Counted from the stretch's first letter, positions 33,605 through 46,114 are shown. The stretch is DNA of 64,000 nt from Linum tenue (GCA_946122785.1 CAMGYJ010000010.1:10825467-10889466); one strand, 5' to 3'. A program made the numbers and translations. The notes: generated by a model not told the origin, from the letters alone.

Positions 33605-34537
33605 TGATACGAGCCCAGCTGTGCTCGTTAGAGAATCAATACGCGCAACTCGATCCTCCTTCAACGAACTTGAATTTCAACAACTTAAAACGAAGAATAA
33701 AACGGACCAAAGGTGCAACTTCACTCTTGGGAAGAGGCTCGATTGGTTTAAGTCGAAGCTCGGCCACGATTGATGGGTTTTCAATCGATACGAAGCAAAC
33801 TCGCTGCTGGGACGCAACCAACACACAAGTATTTGGGAGACAAGTCTCAATTTTTATTCATCAATTTCATACCTTCTACACGAGGCCTTCAAGCCTTTAA
33901 ATAGACAACAACACACTTAATTCCAACTCTAAACTAACAAGGACATTGAATTCTAATTCTAACACAACAAGGAAACAGAATCCAAACTTAAAAAGGTAAT
34001 TAAACTTCAGTTACTTCCTGCCCAAGCTGCTGCCTTCCTGCATAAGCAACAATATCAGCCTTCATAGCATCTTTGGAGCTCTCGATCAAGGCCTTCCAAG
34101 GAGGTTCGATCCAAACCAGCTTCAGTCGTTTGCTCTCCTGAACTTGTAGAACAAGTTCCAACTTCCCCTTTCCTTTGTTGATGCCCCAATTGCATTTACT
34201 AAGCCTCCAAAGTTGGTATCGCAAACCTGTTCCAGACTTAGCCAAAAACAGCCACAATTCCAGTTTTACCATAGCAACTTGGAACTCCTGAAAACGAACC
34301 CAAATCAATAGAAATTGCTTGGACAATGCTTCAAACGTATAAAGGAACATTTGAGGTTCAATTATACTCCATTTTCTCGTGATTCCATTCACCAGTATGT
34401 AAGAAACGAACCCGTAAAGTAGGCACCATGAGATGACCCAAATACTTAACCAAATCCTTCCGTTTCTCCTTCCAACGTTGAGTGATCTTTTGGCGAGTGA
34501 TTGGGTCGTAACTTGAGCATATTTGAGGATCATATCA
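33605..34537 (-). repeat. Element D 5' LTR
   Basis: 933 bp, followed on the plus strand by the CTTAC target duplication. It carries an open frame (to about 34000) equivalent to the C-terminal end of the polyprotein, with CAG where the 3' LTR has TAG. Confidence 0.93.
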
Positions 34538-34542
34538 CTTAC

Positions 34543-36318
34543 CACAACAGTTTCTTAAATGGAGGTCATTCTCATTGTACTTGGGCACCGAGCCGGGCCG
34601 CCCACGGGCTACTCGGCGTGGTAAGAGCACGAGATGAGCACGTGTACGATATATATGAGCTAGCCCAGAACAAACACAAATAATTCATGGGTCGTGTCGG
34701 TCCTAAACTTCATGAGCACGACACGAGTATGGGCACAACACAATCTGTAAATGGGCCTTGTCGGGCCAAATAATTTGGATACCTTATTGAGTATAAGAAC
34801 GAAAGTCGAACGAAAAAAGATATTTTGTTGTTGGATATAAATATAAAAAGAATTATAGGTTCAAATACTACAATATACAAGTACAAAAATAATTATATAT
34901 TATTGTAAGAACCTCAATTAAAGTTTTGGCGCTATTCATTATCTTTTTGCCGGAGACATCCAATCAAACATTTTACATGCCGGTGACTCTAGATATTGCA
35001 AAAATATGCTTTAGTCCGACTTTTCACAAGCCACAAGAGCCCTCCACATGCCCCAATTGCTTGGATATAGTTTGACAAAACATAGTTCCGGATGATCTAA
35101 TTAATTATGAGATTAGTACAATAAAAATATTTAACCAAATGTAGTAAGTATTTTATAACTAATCTAACTAAATTAGTAAATCTTATCACTATTCTATGTA
35201 ATATTATTAAAATTAATTATCCATAATTTTATTTAATATATATAATTGAATATTCATACTTTATTCTATATTTTATCACAATTTATAATTATTTAACATA
35301 ACATCATTATTTAATCACTAATCTACCTAATTTGCTAATTTTTATCACTATTTAAATAGTTAAAAAAATTTATAGTAATTATATGCGTCTTTATCCATAA
35401 ATTTCATAATCTATATTATTTATAATTTATAATATATAAAAAATGCAAACAAAAAATTAATTCTTGTTTTTTGGTAATTAAAACTAAAAAAATAATTCTC
35501 GTTCAATAATAATTACTAGCGACGGGTTTTTAAATTGACGCTAAAACAGTTGCCAACCAGGTTCCACAGCTGGCGACAAAGATTCCCTCCCTCCTAGAAA
35601 CTCGGGGGTTGAACCTTTGTTGCCGATTATTATGAAAGGATTTTTATTTTGAAATTTGTTTTTGGCAAAATATTATGAGGGGAATTTTTTTTTTTTGCTG
35701 AAATACATTTTCCCCAAAACTATTCATACTCCACCGAACCCTTTATTCTCCCTCCGACACTAACATAACAATGTAATTTTATGAAATACAGGAAAATAAC
35801 AGAAAATGTCTACTGCCGCAAATAGTAATTTCTTGGACAACAAATAACAACCCTTAGTCAAAAAATGAATTTTCTTTTTTCTAAAAACATCAAAATTTGT
35901 CATTAACAATACGTTGTCCAATAGAGAAGGCAATTCAAACCCGCTTCGATGATTATTCCCCTCCTGGCCCTATCATGGGGCGGGTAAAACCACACCCGTA
36001 CTAGAACAGGAAGGGTCTTGACCCTAGCCGCACATAGAACAGGGCAAGCATGGGTATAGTCGACGCCCCACTCCGTCCCGCCTTTTTTCACCCTACATTA
36101 AATATGTGTATCTTTTTTGCGGATTGCCTTCCTTCCTTGAACGACATCATCGTATCTTCAATTAACCCACTGATTTGATATGTTTTTGGGAAATGGGAGA
36201 ACAAGAACAATCATTGGGAGCGATGGGATGGTGGCTGCTTGGTGATTCCGACAACAAAATTAGTTGACCCGTCAAGAGGCACGAAGCAAGATTATGTACA
36301 TTAAGGGCGGGTAGGACG
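34543..36318. other. Intergenic with GC-rich MITE-like debris
   Basis: 34580-34790 has inverted GGGC/GCCC motifs around CACGAC and GTCGTG, and 35930-36090 has GGGGCGGGT-type sequence like the hAT MITE at 19832. Ends and target duplications could not be set. 35100-35520 is extremely AT-rich. No gene. Confidence 0.4.
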
Positions 36319-36326
36319 TGAGGCAG

Positions 36327-38528
36327 TAGGGGTGGAGGTCAGTCGGTTCGGTTATAACCGAAAAACCGAAGGGTCGATTATCAATTAACCAAACCATCCT
36401 CTTTCCATACCAAGCACCAATTGAGCACCCATTCTCGGTTAGCCGACCACCGACCGGTTAGTTACCGGTTAGTTGGTCGGTTAACTGATGTCGTCGGGGG
36501 CGAGGGACGCGGCGGGCAGGGGCGCGGGTCGCGGTGGGGCAAGGACGTCGATGGAGGTCTCGACGGGGGCTGGGTCGCCGGTGGAGGACGCTATGCTATT
36601 TGCTGATCACACCTAAATTGGTATTATATAGCCTTCATATTAAGGTTTGTTTCGTGCTAATTCATGTGTATAAATGCTTAAGCATCCTCAATTGCATCCT
36701 TATTCTGTTCCCATTTGAATTCGATGTGATTTTAGTGTGTATCAGACGATACATGCAAATTAGGTACAAAACAAGTTCACAAGTGTAGCTAAGGGGCAGG
36801 AAGTTAAAGATCGTGGCCTAGAAGCTGAAGATCACGGCCGGAACACAACCCGTGAAGTCAAGCTAAAGAACACGACCTGGAAGCCCAAGATCACGACCGT
36901 GAATTAGACAAGTGGATCGTGACCGCGAAGTCAGCCCGCGATCTTCCCCTTTTGTAAAGCCATGACGACGACATTTTGAGATCGCGACCTCTCCTCAGAA
37001 GATCCCACTCGTGATCTCCTCACCTCTGGCCGCGAACTTCTCCGTCCCCAGAAGGCCTATAAATAGAAGACCCTTTTCCCCCCTTTTAGATGAGCTAATT
37101 TTGAGAGAAATTTATGGTTTTAGAGAGAGATAAGAGAGATAAGTTGAAGGAAGGAGAAGGAGCTAGAAGAGAGGGAGCATCTTCCTCAACTCAAGTCTTC
37201 TTCAATTTCTTCTATGTTTCTTCTTCCCTCCTCTATGGAGTTGTCCTCTAAGATACTAGTGGTTCTACACCCCAAACCCTAGTTTAAGGGTTTATTATGT
37301 ATGGATATTTTAGAATTTGAATGAATGTGTTTATCTAGTTAATTTAATTGCTATTCTATCATGGATTGTGTTTGTGGTAGAACGCCCCAATCTTCTCTAT
37401 TAGCCTATTTTATGCTTCTACGCTGGGTATGGAGTTCTAGAGTTAGATAGGTATGCTCCATGAATTAAAACACAATAGATGTATCATGTATGAATAGGGT
37501 CCTTGGGTGGTCTATGCGACCGAACCCCTGCCTTAGGTTAGCCTTCCTAGATAAAATCTGGGATGAAACCTCGGCGTGGACGGTGGATAGTGTCCATTGA
37601 AATGAACCATAAGCTTATTGCCCAAGATACGATAGCCTAGATTGAGGTGACTATATATGGGTTTATGGTAGGCGTGTGGATAACCACGAAAGGCCTTGGA
37701 AAAGAGCTCACTCACCATATTCGATAGCCCCAAGTATCCTACATACATAGTAACCCGAAGCTAGGGGAAGGATTAGTTCCCCGAAGTACCTGCTTTTAGG
37801 TTTGATCGATCTCTAGTCTAGTTATCTCCTCAAATCCTCCACTCAAACCTTAAAAACTTATTAACTAATTAGTAACTATGTGGGAAGTAGGCTAGAATAC
37901 TAGGACCCGAGTAAAATACGACCTTGATTACCATTATACGACAATGTCATCTTAGGTTAAACTTGGCTTAAGATGGGGTAGTTGTTGACAAATGCTAACC
38001 ATTGACAATAATCTGCATGGATCGAAGTGATCATCTGCTCTGTTTGACTGTCTCTGCTCTATCTGGGATGGAGGAAGGTGTGGAGGAAGGCAATGTTGCG
38101 CACCGGAGGCAAGGGAGCGTGGAGGTGGCGAGGTCGCGGTGGCCTAGCGAGGACGTGGAGGCCAGGAGAGGCCGCGGGTGGGCGGCGACATCGCTGTGCC
38201 GGCGAACGTGGATTCTGCCTCGTTTGTGCGCTGTCACTGGATGAGAGATAAGATGGAGGGGAGGCGAGGTGAGAAGGTGACAAGGGAGGATTAGGGTTAG
38301 CCGGTTAGGGGATTTTGGGGCATAGAGTCGTTTTGGATGGAGAAGGGAGATGGTTCGGTTAGCCGGTTAACAGAAGGTTTTCGCTTTCGGTTACTTGGTT
38401 GGCCGAACCATCTCTCCATCAATCCAAACACCGACTGAACCTCTGGTAAATTAGTTAAACTGATAACTTCCAGTTATCAGTTTTAACTGGCGGTTAACCG
38501 GTAACCAGTAACCGATTTACTAGCCCTA
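36327..38528. mobile_element. hAT-like element with 8-bp TSD
   Basis: It starts TAGGGGTGGAGGTCAGTCGG and ends CGATTTACTAGCCCTA (reverse TAGGGCTAGTAAATCGG). The flanks are a perfect 8-bp duplication TGAGGCAG (36319-36326 and 38529-38536). Both inner ends are rich in GGTT and AACC motifs (CGGTTCGGTTATAACCG; CGGTTAACCGGTAACC). Without the LTR inserted at 36604-38033 the element is about 770 bp. No transposase is seen, so it is non-autonomous. Confidence 0.85.
36604..38033 (+). repeat. Solo Athila-like LTR nested in hAT element
   Basis: 1430 bp, TGATCACACC...AGTGATCA. It aligns with the LTRs at 9165 and 14731 in the first 500 bp (CTTCATATTAAGG..TTCATGTGTATAA, then TATAAATAGAAG at about 37062). 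No internal domain follows on either side. Flanks TTTGC (36599-36603) and TCTGC (38034-38038) match at 4 of 5 bases and fit a decayed target duplication. A solo LTR forms by recombination between the two LTRs of one insertion. Confidence 0.75.
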
Positions 38529-38550
38529 TGAGGCAGTGGTACCCAATGTA

Positions 38551-38737
38551 GTCAAAATCGCTTTTTAAAACTTAAAAGTTTACGCTTTTACACTTCTAGA
38601 TCACCAATATGCTTCTGCGTAGAATCGCGCTTTTTAGTTACAAGTGTAATCAAAATCTATGCTTTAAAGATTTAAAACTTACGTTTTTACATTTTCTAGG
38701 TCGCCAAAACGCTTCTACATAGAATCACGATTTTGAC
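38551..38737 (+). repeat. Dimeric GTCAAAATCG repeat, copy 3
   Basis: 187 bp: GTCAAAATCGC..CGCGCTTTT, then a second unit starting TGTAATCAAAATC, ending ATCACGATTTTGAC, which is close to the inverse of the start. It lies 14 bp to the right of the hAT target duplication. Confidence 0.75.
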
Positions 38738-38775
38738 AATATTGGTGGTACGCACCCACACCAAACATGGTTGCT

Positions 38776-40127
38776 CCTCGAACTTCAACCATCCTACATT
38801 GACCATTTATTGCACTTTGACTTTCAACTTTTGACAATCTTTAGTCGAGTTTCCCGCTACTTTGGAATGTTAATCACAATGTTGGTCTGGTATATACCAA
38901 TTTGGGTATGGAGTTTGCATATGCTCACATGATAGTGGGCAATTAGGTAATTTTGGAGCAATTGTGGAAATAGTTCGTTATAAGTGACGAGGATGAGATC
39001 AATTTTGATAGTTTTTTTGTATGTTTTTGTATCACTTTGACCTCGATTTTTTGTCTGGCCTTAGAGTACAACTGTCGGTGGATTTTGAGTTGGTGGTGAA
39101 ATAAAATTTGGGGTTGGGCAATTGGTGTGGTGTTCGCAAAGTAGAGGATGTGTCCAACCCTGACCGTGTCTCCTTCTAGTTTGTTTTGATTTTTTCATAG
39201 CTTTGGGGCCATCCATTTTGCGTTGTTTGATACCCTTTTCAACACGTTCTCCAATTGTCAACAAATTCGTGAAACAAGTAGTTGTAGTCCCCCACCATAT
39301 TATTGTAATATGAGGGTCTTAAACTCTCAAAGAAAATAGACACAATTTCCTTCTCCGTTGGTTGAACATCTGTCACCTTTTCTCACCACCTATGGGCATA
39401 TTTCCTCAAAGAACCGTTCTCTTTTTTCTCCATGTTTCGTAATTCTTCTCTATATGGGGCTAAATCTTGATTATGCCTGTAATGCTTCATGAAGCCGTCT
39501 CCTAGATCTTGCAAAAAATTTTCACTCTTATCACTGAGCCCATTAGGCTATTTTGAAAGCAGTGTATCATTAGTTTGTCATCCCTCGTGTGATTGCCCAT
39601 CTTGTTGCAATACATGATTAGATGAATATGATGATACATAGTACCATTGTATTTCTCTTAGTTAGGCATTTTGAATTTCTAGGGTATCACTACATCTGGA
39701 ACTAAACATAGTTGTGTAGGGTCAGTGGGTCCATAGGATTCTACCCCCTCAATTGCCCTCGTCCTCTTATCCAGATACTCCCACTTCTCCTTTAGCACTA
39801 CATCAACCACGAATCCTTTTGCTTTCCCTATTCTCCGGAGTCATCATACGTTGACGGACTTTTCTCTTCTTTATTAGGTGTGCTCTTGGGGCGACGAGAA
39901 TAAATATATTGTATGAACTTTCTCCCTTAAGTGGCTTATCCTTAATGTCTTCGTTAGATGAATCTTCTTCTTCATAGGTGACCAGATCCCTTCTTTTTAG
40001 ACACCATCTTTATTAGCAAGGCCAACTGATATTTCATTTCATCGACCCCTACCATTTTTTTCAATAACTGCCCAACCCCTGCCAACTTCCCTTTGATGTC
40101 GTTAAGTTGTTTCTGGAATTCTTCCAT
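38776..40127 (-). pseudogene. Decayed gypsy gag
   Basis: On the reverse strand, ATG at 40127 opens MEEFQKQLNDIKGKLAG, then LLKKMVGVDEMKYQLALL. After many stops and shifts come LRKYAHRW..VTDVQPTEKEIVSIF, SLRPSYYNNMVGDYNYLFHE (conserved plant gag motif) and an end with DCQSLKSKVQ-M-N-GWLKFEE. The order fits gag of Ty3/gypsy elements. No LTRs were found around it. Confidence 0.7.
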
Positions 40128-41505
40128 GACAATTTTGAATTTTTATTCTTCAAATATGCTAAATTTTGATTTTTCTCTTGTGGATGAGCAATTTTAGCTA
40201 ACTCTGGCCAACTTAATACTATTAATTTACTTAAGCTAATATAATGTCAATGTCGTGCATATGTAATGGATGCGAATGTGTATGATGTATTTCTTTCATG
40301 CATGGATGTAATTCTATAATTTGTCAAGAGATAACACTTTCGCTTATGAACTAACATTTTACATAACACAATATATTTGGTATCCCACATTGTTCAAAAT
40401 TATCGTCATAGCATACCCTTCCTCCCATTATAAATTCCTTGCTATTACACACACTCCATTCATCCAAATATTGTCAAACCCTTATTACATCCCAATCACA
40501 TAATTTAAACTATTACATATTGTCCACACATGGCATAATTTGCATATCTTAACCATCAAAAGGGAAAGTGGCCATAGTGCACCAACTCTAGTTGGAGATT
40601 CTCGGAGGAGGTGTAGAGGTGATTGACTTCGTAATTATTCCTTGCTATTATACACAACCCTTATTACTAATTCCACTTTGTTTGATAGCTCATGTGCGCT
40701 ACTTGTGGCTTTCGTAATTATTCCCTTTAGGTAGTCAAATCCGGCGATATCGTCGAGGTGATTGACTTATGATGTTTGTGTCATCTTCTACCAAATGTAT
40801 CCTTCTGCTGGAAGTGTTTTTTTCTCTAGTGTTAATTGGTTGACCTATTTCTGAATTCGAGCAGCTTCTTGCCAATACCTCTTTCTAATTAAAATAATCA
40901 AATCTACGTTAAACTATATTATAAGTTTAAAGTAAAAATTTGGAACTTTGGTATTCTAGAACTCCTTATTAGGGGGCTATTGGGTTCCAGCCATCTGTTC
41001 GGGCCTTGGATTTGATTGTCCAAATTTTAGTTGCCTTGTAATTTGTATATTTTTCCTTTGCCATCTTAATGAATTGCACATTGTAAAAAAAATAAAAAAA
41101 TTATTAAGTATAGTTAATCACAGTATATATGGATTGGTGTGATTTACGAATTATTCACAACCCGCAAACCAAACTTCCACCCCTAATCACTACTGTCCAG
41201 CTTCACCTTGTGAGTTCGTCCAAAAATAAAAAAGGCTTTCTCTTGTGAGCCCATACCAGAAGCGCTGAACATGTAACTTGCGAGTTGAGCAGAAAGCCGA
41301 AGCCCTTCTCCTTGCAGGCCGAATGTTGAAACAAAAAGAAAAAGGGAAAAAAATCCCCCAAAAAAGTCCCGTTTTGAATAATTACTAATTAGATTTGAAA
41401 AAAATAATAAAACACGAATGCAATTTTTTTATACCGAAATGCAAAATCGGAGCATTGGGCTGTTGCTCTCGTAATCTTTTCTTATCATTTTTTATTTTAT
41501 GTTCT
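40128..41505. other. Intergenic; possible LINE tail
   Basis: No gene. 40970-41100 (GGGCTATTGGGTTCC.. to TGAATTGCACATTGTAAAAAAAATAAAAAAATT) looks like a LINE 3' UTR with an A tail, but has no coding part. 41170-41505 is probably the original upstream region of the kinase gene, displaced by the MULE insertion. Confidence 0.35.
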
Positions 41506-41514
41506 GCTACGTTC

Positions 41515-42000
41515 GGAAAAAATCCCAAAATACTCTACCTATTAAAAAAAATTCCTCAAATACAATACTTATAAACTTTTTCCCCAAAATACAGCAGTTT
41601 CACAATCACTGTCTTTGTCCAAGACAGTGATAACAATCATCGCTTTGATTAAAAACGGGGAAGGTATCACCGCTTTTGAGAACAGCGGGGATAACATCAC
41701 CGCTTTGAATCACAACAGTGATTGCTTCACCGCCTCGGACCACGACAGTGAATGCTTCACCGCTTTGGACCACAACAGTGATCGCATCCCCGCCTTTCAC
41801 AACGACGGTGATAATCGATCTCTTCACCGCGTTTATGTGAAACGGTGATAGCATCGCGGTGGAGAAAAGCGGGGATAATTGACCACGTTTTTCTACCCTG
41901 GTAGGTGGAAAAATTAGGTCACAGCGACCTAGCTATCACCGCTTTGGACAACAGCGATGATGTGTTCACCGCCGAAGTCCAAAGCGGTGATTAGCAGCCA
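41515..42000 (+). repeat. MULE A left terminal inverted repeat with palindrome array
   Basis: Outer 100 bp AT-rich, then from 41606 TCACTGTCTTTGTCCAAGAC.. and about nine further units of the pattern TCACCG-TTT-n-AA-CGGTGA or close variants, to about 42000. Each unit is 24-30 bp and can fold on itself. Confidence 0.85.
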
Positions 42001-42008
42001 TTTTTTCC

Positions 42009-42016
42009 TATAAATA
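42009..42016 (+). promoter_or_regulatory. TATA box for MULE A transposase transcript
   Basis: TATAAATA just inside the terminal repeat. It is followed by a likely non-coding first exon (to about 42138, ..GGGATTCG then GTATGTTAG) and an intron ending TTGCAG at 42538, 2 bp before the ATG. Confidence 0.6.
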
Positions 42017-42540
42017 CCAAAGCCCACTCCCTTCCTGCTGCTGCCTTACAGCAACCAAATACAACAAACCCTTTTTTTTAGTCGGTTTCTCAGCTGGTTT
42101 GGAGTTGGTTTACTGCTCAAGAAACTCGTCGGGATTCGGTATGTTAGAATTACGTATTGTTTACATTAATTTGTTTATATATATAGATTAATTATGATAT
42201 GATAGATGTTAGTTAGTTAGTACTGAATTTAGATTAATTTGTTTAGTTTTCTCATGATAGATCGGGATTGAGTATGTTATAAGTATGTATTTTTTACATG
42301 TTGAGCTGTTAGTATGAATATGTCTGTATTTAGTGAATCGCAGTTATTGGAAAATATGTTATGATATATTTAGATTAATTATGATATGATAGATGTTAGT
42401 TAGTTAGTACTGAATTAGATTAATTTGTTTAGTTTTCTCATAATAGATCAATTAGTTGCATTTTATTATGGGTTTGTTTTGTTTTTGTATCCATAATGTA
42501 CTAATTGTATACTAATACTTAATTATTATAAATTGCAGAC

Positions 42541-42948
42541 ATGGGTAAATTTAAGAAGTTTCGGCTTATTATTCGGTGGAATGGTCGGGTGACAAACTCG
42601 AACATGGGGATCGACTATGAAGATGGCGAATCCAGTACGCTTACAATTGAGTCGAGGCCCTCGTGGCAAGAACTCCATGACAGGTGTGCAGAAAGGACTT
42701 GTACGGGCGGGCAAATGAGAGTTCGTCAAATTACTTACCGGTATCCCAACATGAGTGCTGACGGAGTCATGTACGAAAAAGTTGACATAAATGATGATGA
42801 CGACGCGAACATGATGACACATTTCATATCTGAGAACGGCGTGCGGCTTGCAGAGGTGTATGTCGAGACCGAGCCGGTCGGTGAAACTCATTCTCACCAG
42901 TATTCTTATGATGATGGTTTTGCAGGAGGGTATGGCTGGGGTGGATAG
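42541..42948 (+). CDS. MULE transposase N-terminal exon, truncated
   Basis: 135 aa starting MGKFKKFRLIIRWNGR. It is a PB1-like/MuDR-type N-terminal domain, with W-Q-E-L-H-D-R-C-A-E-R-T and QITYRYPNM. It is colinear with the 276-aa exon of copy B (62885-63715) but stops at GGYGWGG where copy B continues with a G/Y/W-rich repeat and an acidic tail. Downstream only 50 bp separate it from the end of the reverse-strand PMD gene, so the zinc finger and DDE domains have been deleted. In complete MULEs this domain precedes the DNA-binding and catalytic regions. It could still make a short protein able to interfere or interact, but that is inference. Confidence 0.7.
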   Translation: MGKFKKFRLIIRWNGRVTNSNMGIDYEDGESSTLTIESRPSWQELHDRCAERTCTGGQMRVRQITYRYPNMSADGVMYEKVDINDDDDANMMTHFISENGVRLAEVYVETEPVGETHSHQYSYDDGFAGGYGWGG

Positions 42949-42998
42949 TTCATGAAAAACAAAAAAAGATGAAACTAAATTAGAACGACATAGATAGT

Positions 42999-45846
42999 TC
43001 ACTGGTTGTCTTCATTTCCCTCCACTTCCCCTTCTCTTCCTCTTCCTCTTCCTCCACGACCTCCTCGGCCCCTTCTTCCTCCCTCTCTACCTCCTCCTCC
43101 TTCTTCACGAGCCCGCTGGACAACTGCGCGCGGATTCCTCTTAACCCGACCACCCACCGGAGTGTAGACAGGTGGTGGGGGGGGAGGTTGCTGAGATGGA
43201 CCAGAAGCGTGGTAGAAAGTCGATGATGTATGTTGTTGTTGCGGGGTCTGATACTGAGTAGTTTGTTGCTGATGGTGGAACTGAGGGGTGGCTTGGGTGA
43301 ACATGTCATGCTCCTGAGTCGGGGCATAGCTTGACGACCCTCCGGTTCCCTCAGTACTAGTAGCCCACTCACAATGTGGCCATGGTTGAGGAAGTTGAGT
43401 TTGCTGAGACGGACGAAGCTCTTCAATGTGTTCTCTCACCCTTCTTCTGCTCCTCCGTGGGGGCTCTTGTGGGGGCACAATCCTCTCATCAGCACGGAAT
43501 GAAGGTCGGGCCGGAGCAGGCACTGGAGGGTATAATATGACATCCCTCCTTTGCTCTCTGGTACAACAGAGCAAGTTGTTGAAAAGCCTGCGCAAAAAAG
43601 ATGTCTTCCGCTCATCCATGGTGGGTGCACTCTCGACGGTGTGCTTCGCATGCTCCAAACCGTCAACCTAATAAATTGTTGTACAAAATTAACTAATAGT
43701 AAATATAATAATGATTTCTATCATCTAATATAGGCATGTAATCATACTACAAAAATTAACTAACATTAAATCTAATAATGTTAATTAACATTCTAACTAA
43801 TATAGGCATGTAATCATACACCAAAAATTAACTAACATTAAATCTAATATAGATAATTAACATTCTAGCTAATATAGGCATGTAATCATACTACAAAAAT
43901 TAACTAAAATAGGCCAAAATGGAATTCACTTACCACTGCGCCCCAAACAGCACCTTGCTTTGACACCCATCTTAGCGTGAAGTTCCGATACCACCGCATG
44001 TAGCCATCGTGGTACCCCATTGGCCTTGTCTCCGGCGCCCCTTGGACCACCCACTGATTTCTATTCTCCCATATGTTGATGTAGAATTCATGCTTGCGGG
44101 TCCAATCCTTTTTGTTGTAGCGTAGGTCAATGGCGTGGAGCTCCCTGAACCCTTGAGGTGGGGATGCTGGAATTGGTTGCTCCAATCGATATTGCCTCAA
44201 AGATCGATCGGGCAGGTGCCACTCCACCATGTGCCAGCAGATTAAGGGCACCTTGCACAACCATGTCTCTTGATCCTCGGGATGTCTAAGACGATGCAAC
44301 TCAACCACTTCATTTGGATATGGATCCCATACCGCCTACAATCATTAAAATTCATGGAATTAGTAAAAATTATATCCACTCCACCTAATAAATTGAAAAT
44401 CATGACATTCAATATTTTTACCTGGTTCCACCAAGGCTTATCAAATTCAGCACGATAAAACAGTAAAGAGTGCTCGGGCTGGTGGTCGTTTGTATTTGCT
44501 CCGATCCACCTAATTAAGCAAAAGTACATATATAAGCAATTTTTAAATTAGCTAAATGCGATTTGGTTAGAATAAATCCAATTGGGAAGATAGCTAAGTT
44601 CACTAAAATACTATAATTCTAAACCCTAAATTGCATACTAAGTTCACTAAGTTCACTAAAATATAAATTCACCTAACTAGCTACCATTGCATATCTAAAA
44701 TAAATTCAACTTAAATTGAACTTACTTGAAACCATATGGGGGATTTGCTACAAATCGTAGCTCATCATCTGGCAACCAGAATTCCTGAGGGTCTCGAGGT
44801 GCGAGAAACGGAAGATGCTCCCATGCCCAGAGCTGGAGTATGAACATCGCACCACCAGCTTGTTTCGCTCCCAACTTCGAGCAAGTACACAACTCGCGGT
44901 AGATCCCAGCCAAGACGGCCGAACCCCAGCTTCTTTGCCCGATCTCGTCCCAGTCACCGAGGAGCATATTTAACCACATGCCTTGTATCCACCGGTTTGA
45001 CTTGTCGGGGAACAGAAACCCACCAACCAAGGCAATTAGGTAGACACGTGCATACCGCTCCACCTGATCTTCAGGAGTATCCAGGCCTATATTAACCTCC
45101 ATCTGGATGTGGTCAACAAGCCACAGGATCGATACTTGCCCCGCATTCAGTGGTGGATGCCCCTGACCTTCGACGGGCGTGGTGGTCGGCATGTTGAACC
45201 CCAGACGTTGTTGAATTAATGGCCCCCAACCGTCTTCTGGTTTTCTCGAGCTGTCGATGATGGCATCTCCGGTGATCGGGAGCCCGGTGAGGATGGCAAC
45301 ATCTTTGAGGGTGATCGTCATTTCACCCTCGGGAAAGTGGAAGGTATGCAGCTCAGGGCGCCATCGCTCTGCCATTGCCGTCAGCAGATCGTTGTCAATA
45401 TCTAGCCTCATAAAGTGCCTCAAATTGTGCAATCCCGCCCTCTCTAGATAGGGATGCAGTCGAGGATGCCAACGGGGCAATCGACATGTACCTCGATGAC
45501 TGATGGGAATAAGTGATTCCTACAAAACAAAAAACACAATATTGTCAGTCAATAGAAAACAAAATAAAAACTTAGAAAGCAAAATAAAAACTTTAAAACT
45601 ATTGAAATAATTTTAGTGTGTCTACCGGATTATTGTTCCAAATTGAACGAGAGCGATGTTGATCTTGCCCGGTTAAATACCTTCGATCCCTTGGGCCAGG
45701 ATCGATATACAATCTAGGGTCGTATATCTCAGCACCCATCTATAAAAAAATATGAAATCAAATCAATTTAAATTTTAGCACCCATGTAAAAAAAAATCAC
45801 AAAAGAATTAAATAAATTTACGTACTCTCAAAGCCTCTTCGTCCAT
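42999..45846 (-). CDS. Plant mobile domain (MAIN-like) protein, six exons, intact
   Basis: Exons on the minus strand: 45846-45826, 45739-45626, 45519-44726, 44509-44422, 44335-43934, 43667-42999. All junctions are GT-AG and phases fit, giving 2088 nt and 695 aa with no stop. The start (MDEEALR) matches copy B. The PMD core lies at residues about 50-250 (GLHNLRHFMRLDIDNDLLT, HTFHFPEGEMTITLKDVAI, LTGLPITGD). It is followed by WIGANTNDHQPEHSLLFYR, AVWDPYPNEVVEL, HTVESAPTMDERK and an RG/RE-rich basic tail. Cellular PMD proteins (MAIN, MAIL1) are nuclear and affect silencing and gene expression; transposon-borne ones may counter silencing or aid transposition, which is unproven. TATA box at 46059-46066. 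The start lies about 800 bp inside the right end of the MULE. Confidence 0.88.
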
Positions 45847-46058
45847 TTTTTGCCGAAAAGCTAGCGAGAGTATCGACAAAAAACCAAAACTCTAGTAATT
45901 CTTTCTGATGCGGAAGATCGGACTTAGCCGCAACCACAGAGCATACTTAGAACGAAACTAGAGTGAAGTTTTTTTTTTTGGTAGAACTAGAGTGAAGTTG
46001 GAGGGAGAAAGAAGTATAAAATTTGGTGGTGTGATTTGGAATGAGGGGGGGGGAGTGG

Positions 46059-46066
46059 TATTTATA
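46059..46066 (-). promoter_or_regulatory. TATA box of the PMD gene (copy A)
   Basis: TATAAATA on the minus strand, about 210 bp upstream of the ATG at 45846. The same box and leader (CTAGTTTCGTTCTAAGTATG..CTGTGGTTGCGGCTAAGTCC) is found in copy B. Confidence 0.65.
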
Positions 46067-46114
46067 GGGGGGAAGGGAGGGGAAGGGGACGCTGGAAATT
46101 TATGGCGGCCAATC

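Larger units (their letters stand above)
29900..34537 (-). mobile_element. Element D: young gag/protease LTR retrotransposon
   Basis: 4638 bp on the minus strand, with 933-bp LTRs at both ends, TGATAC..ATATCA on the plus strand, and a perfect 5-bp target duplication CTTAC (29895-29899 and 34538-34542). The primer-binding site is the reverse of 33586-33602, and the purine tract is the reverse of 30833-30845. I see only about three differences between the LTRs, so it inserted very recently. It encodes gag, a zinc knuckle and a retropepsin-like domain, but no reverse transcriptase, RNase H or integrase. It must therefore rely on a partner (TR-GAG-like). Confidence 0.95.

Noticed and set aside
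34000..34545. 181-codon ORF in the 5' LTR of element D as a separate gene
   Set aside because: It is the LTR copy of the polyprotein C-terminus. As part of the 5' LTR it has no promoter or ATG context of its own.
41615..41854. ORFs on both strands with repeated TAFDHDSEC or VVVQSGEA motifs
   Set aside because: They are translations of the palindrome array in the MULE terminal repeat; the regularity comes from the DNA repeat.
41600..42000. CRISPR-like array
   Set aside because: Units are palindromic and variable, spacers are not unique, and the region is a transposon end in a plant genome.
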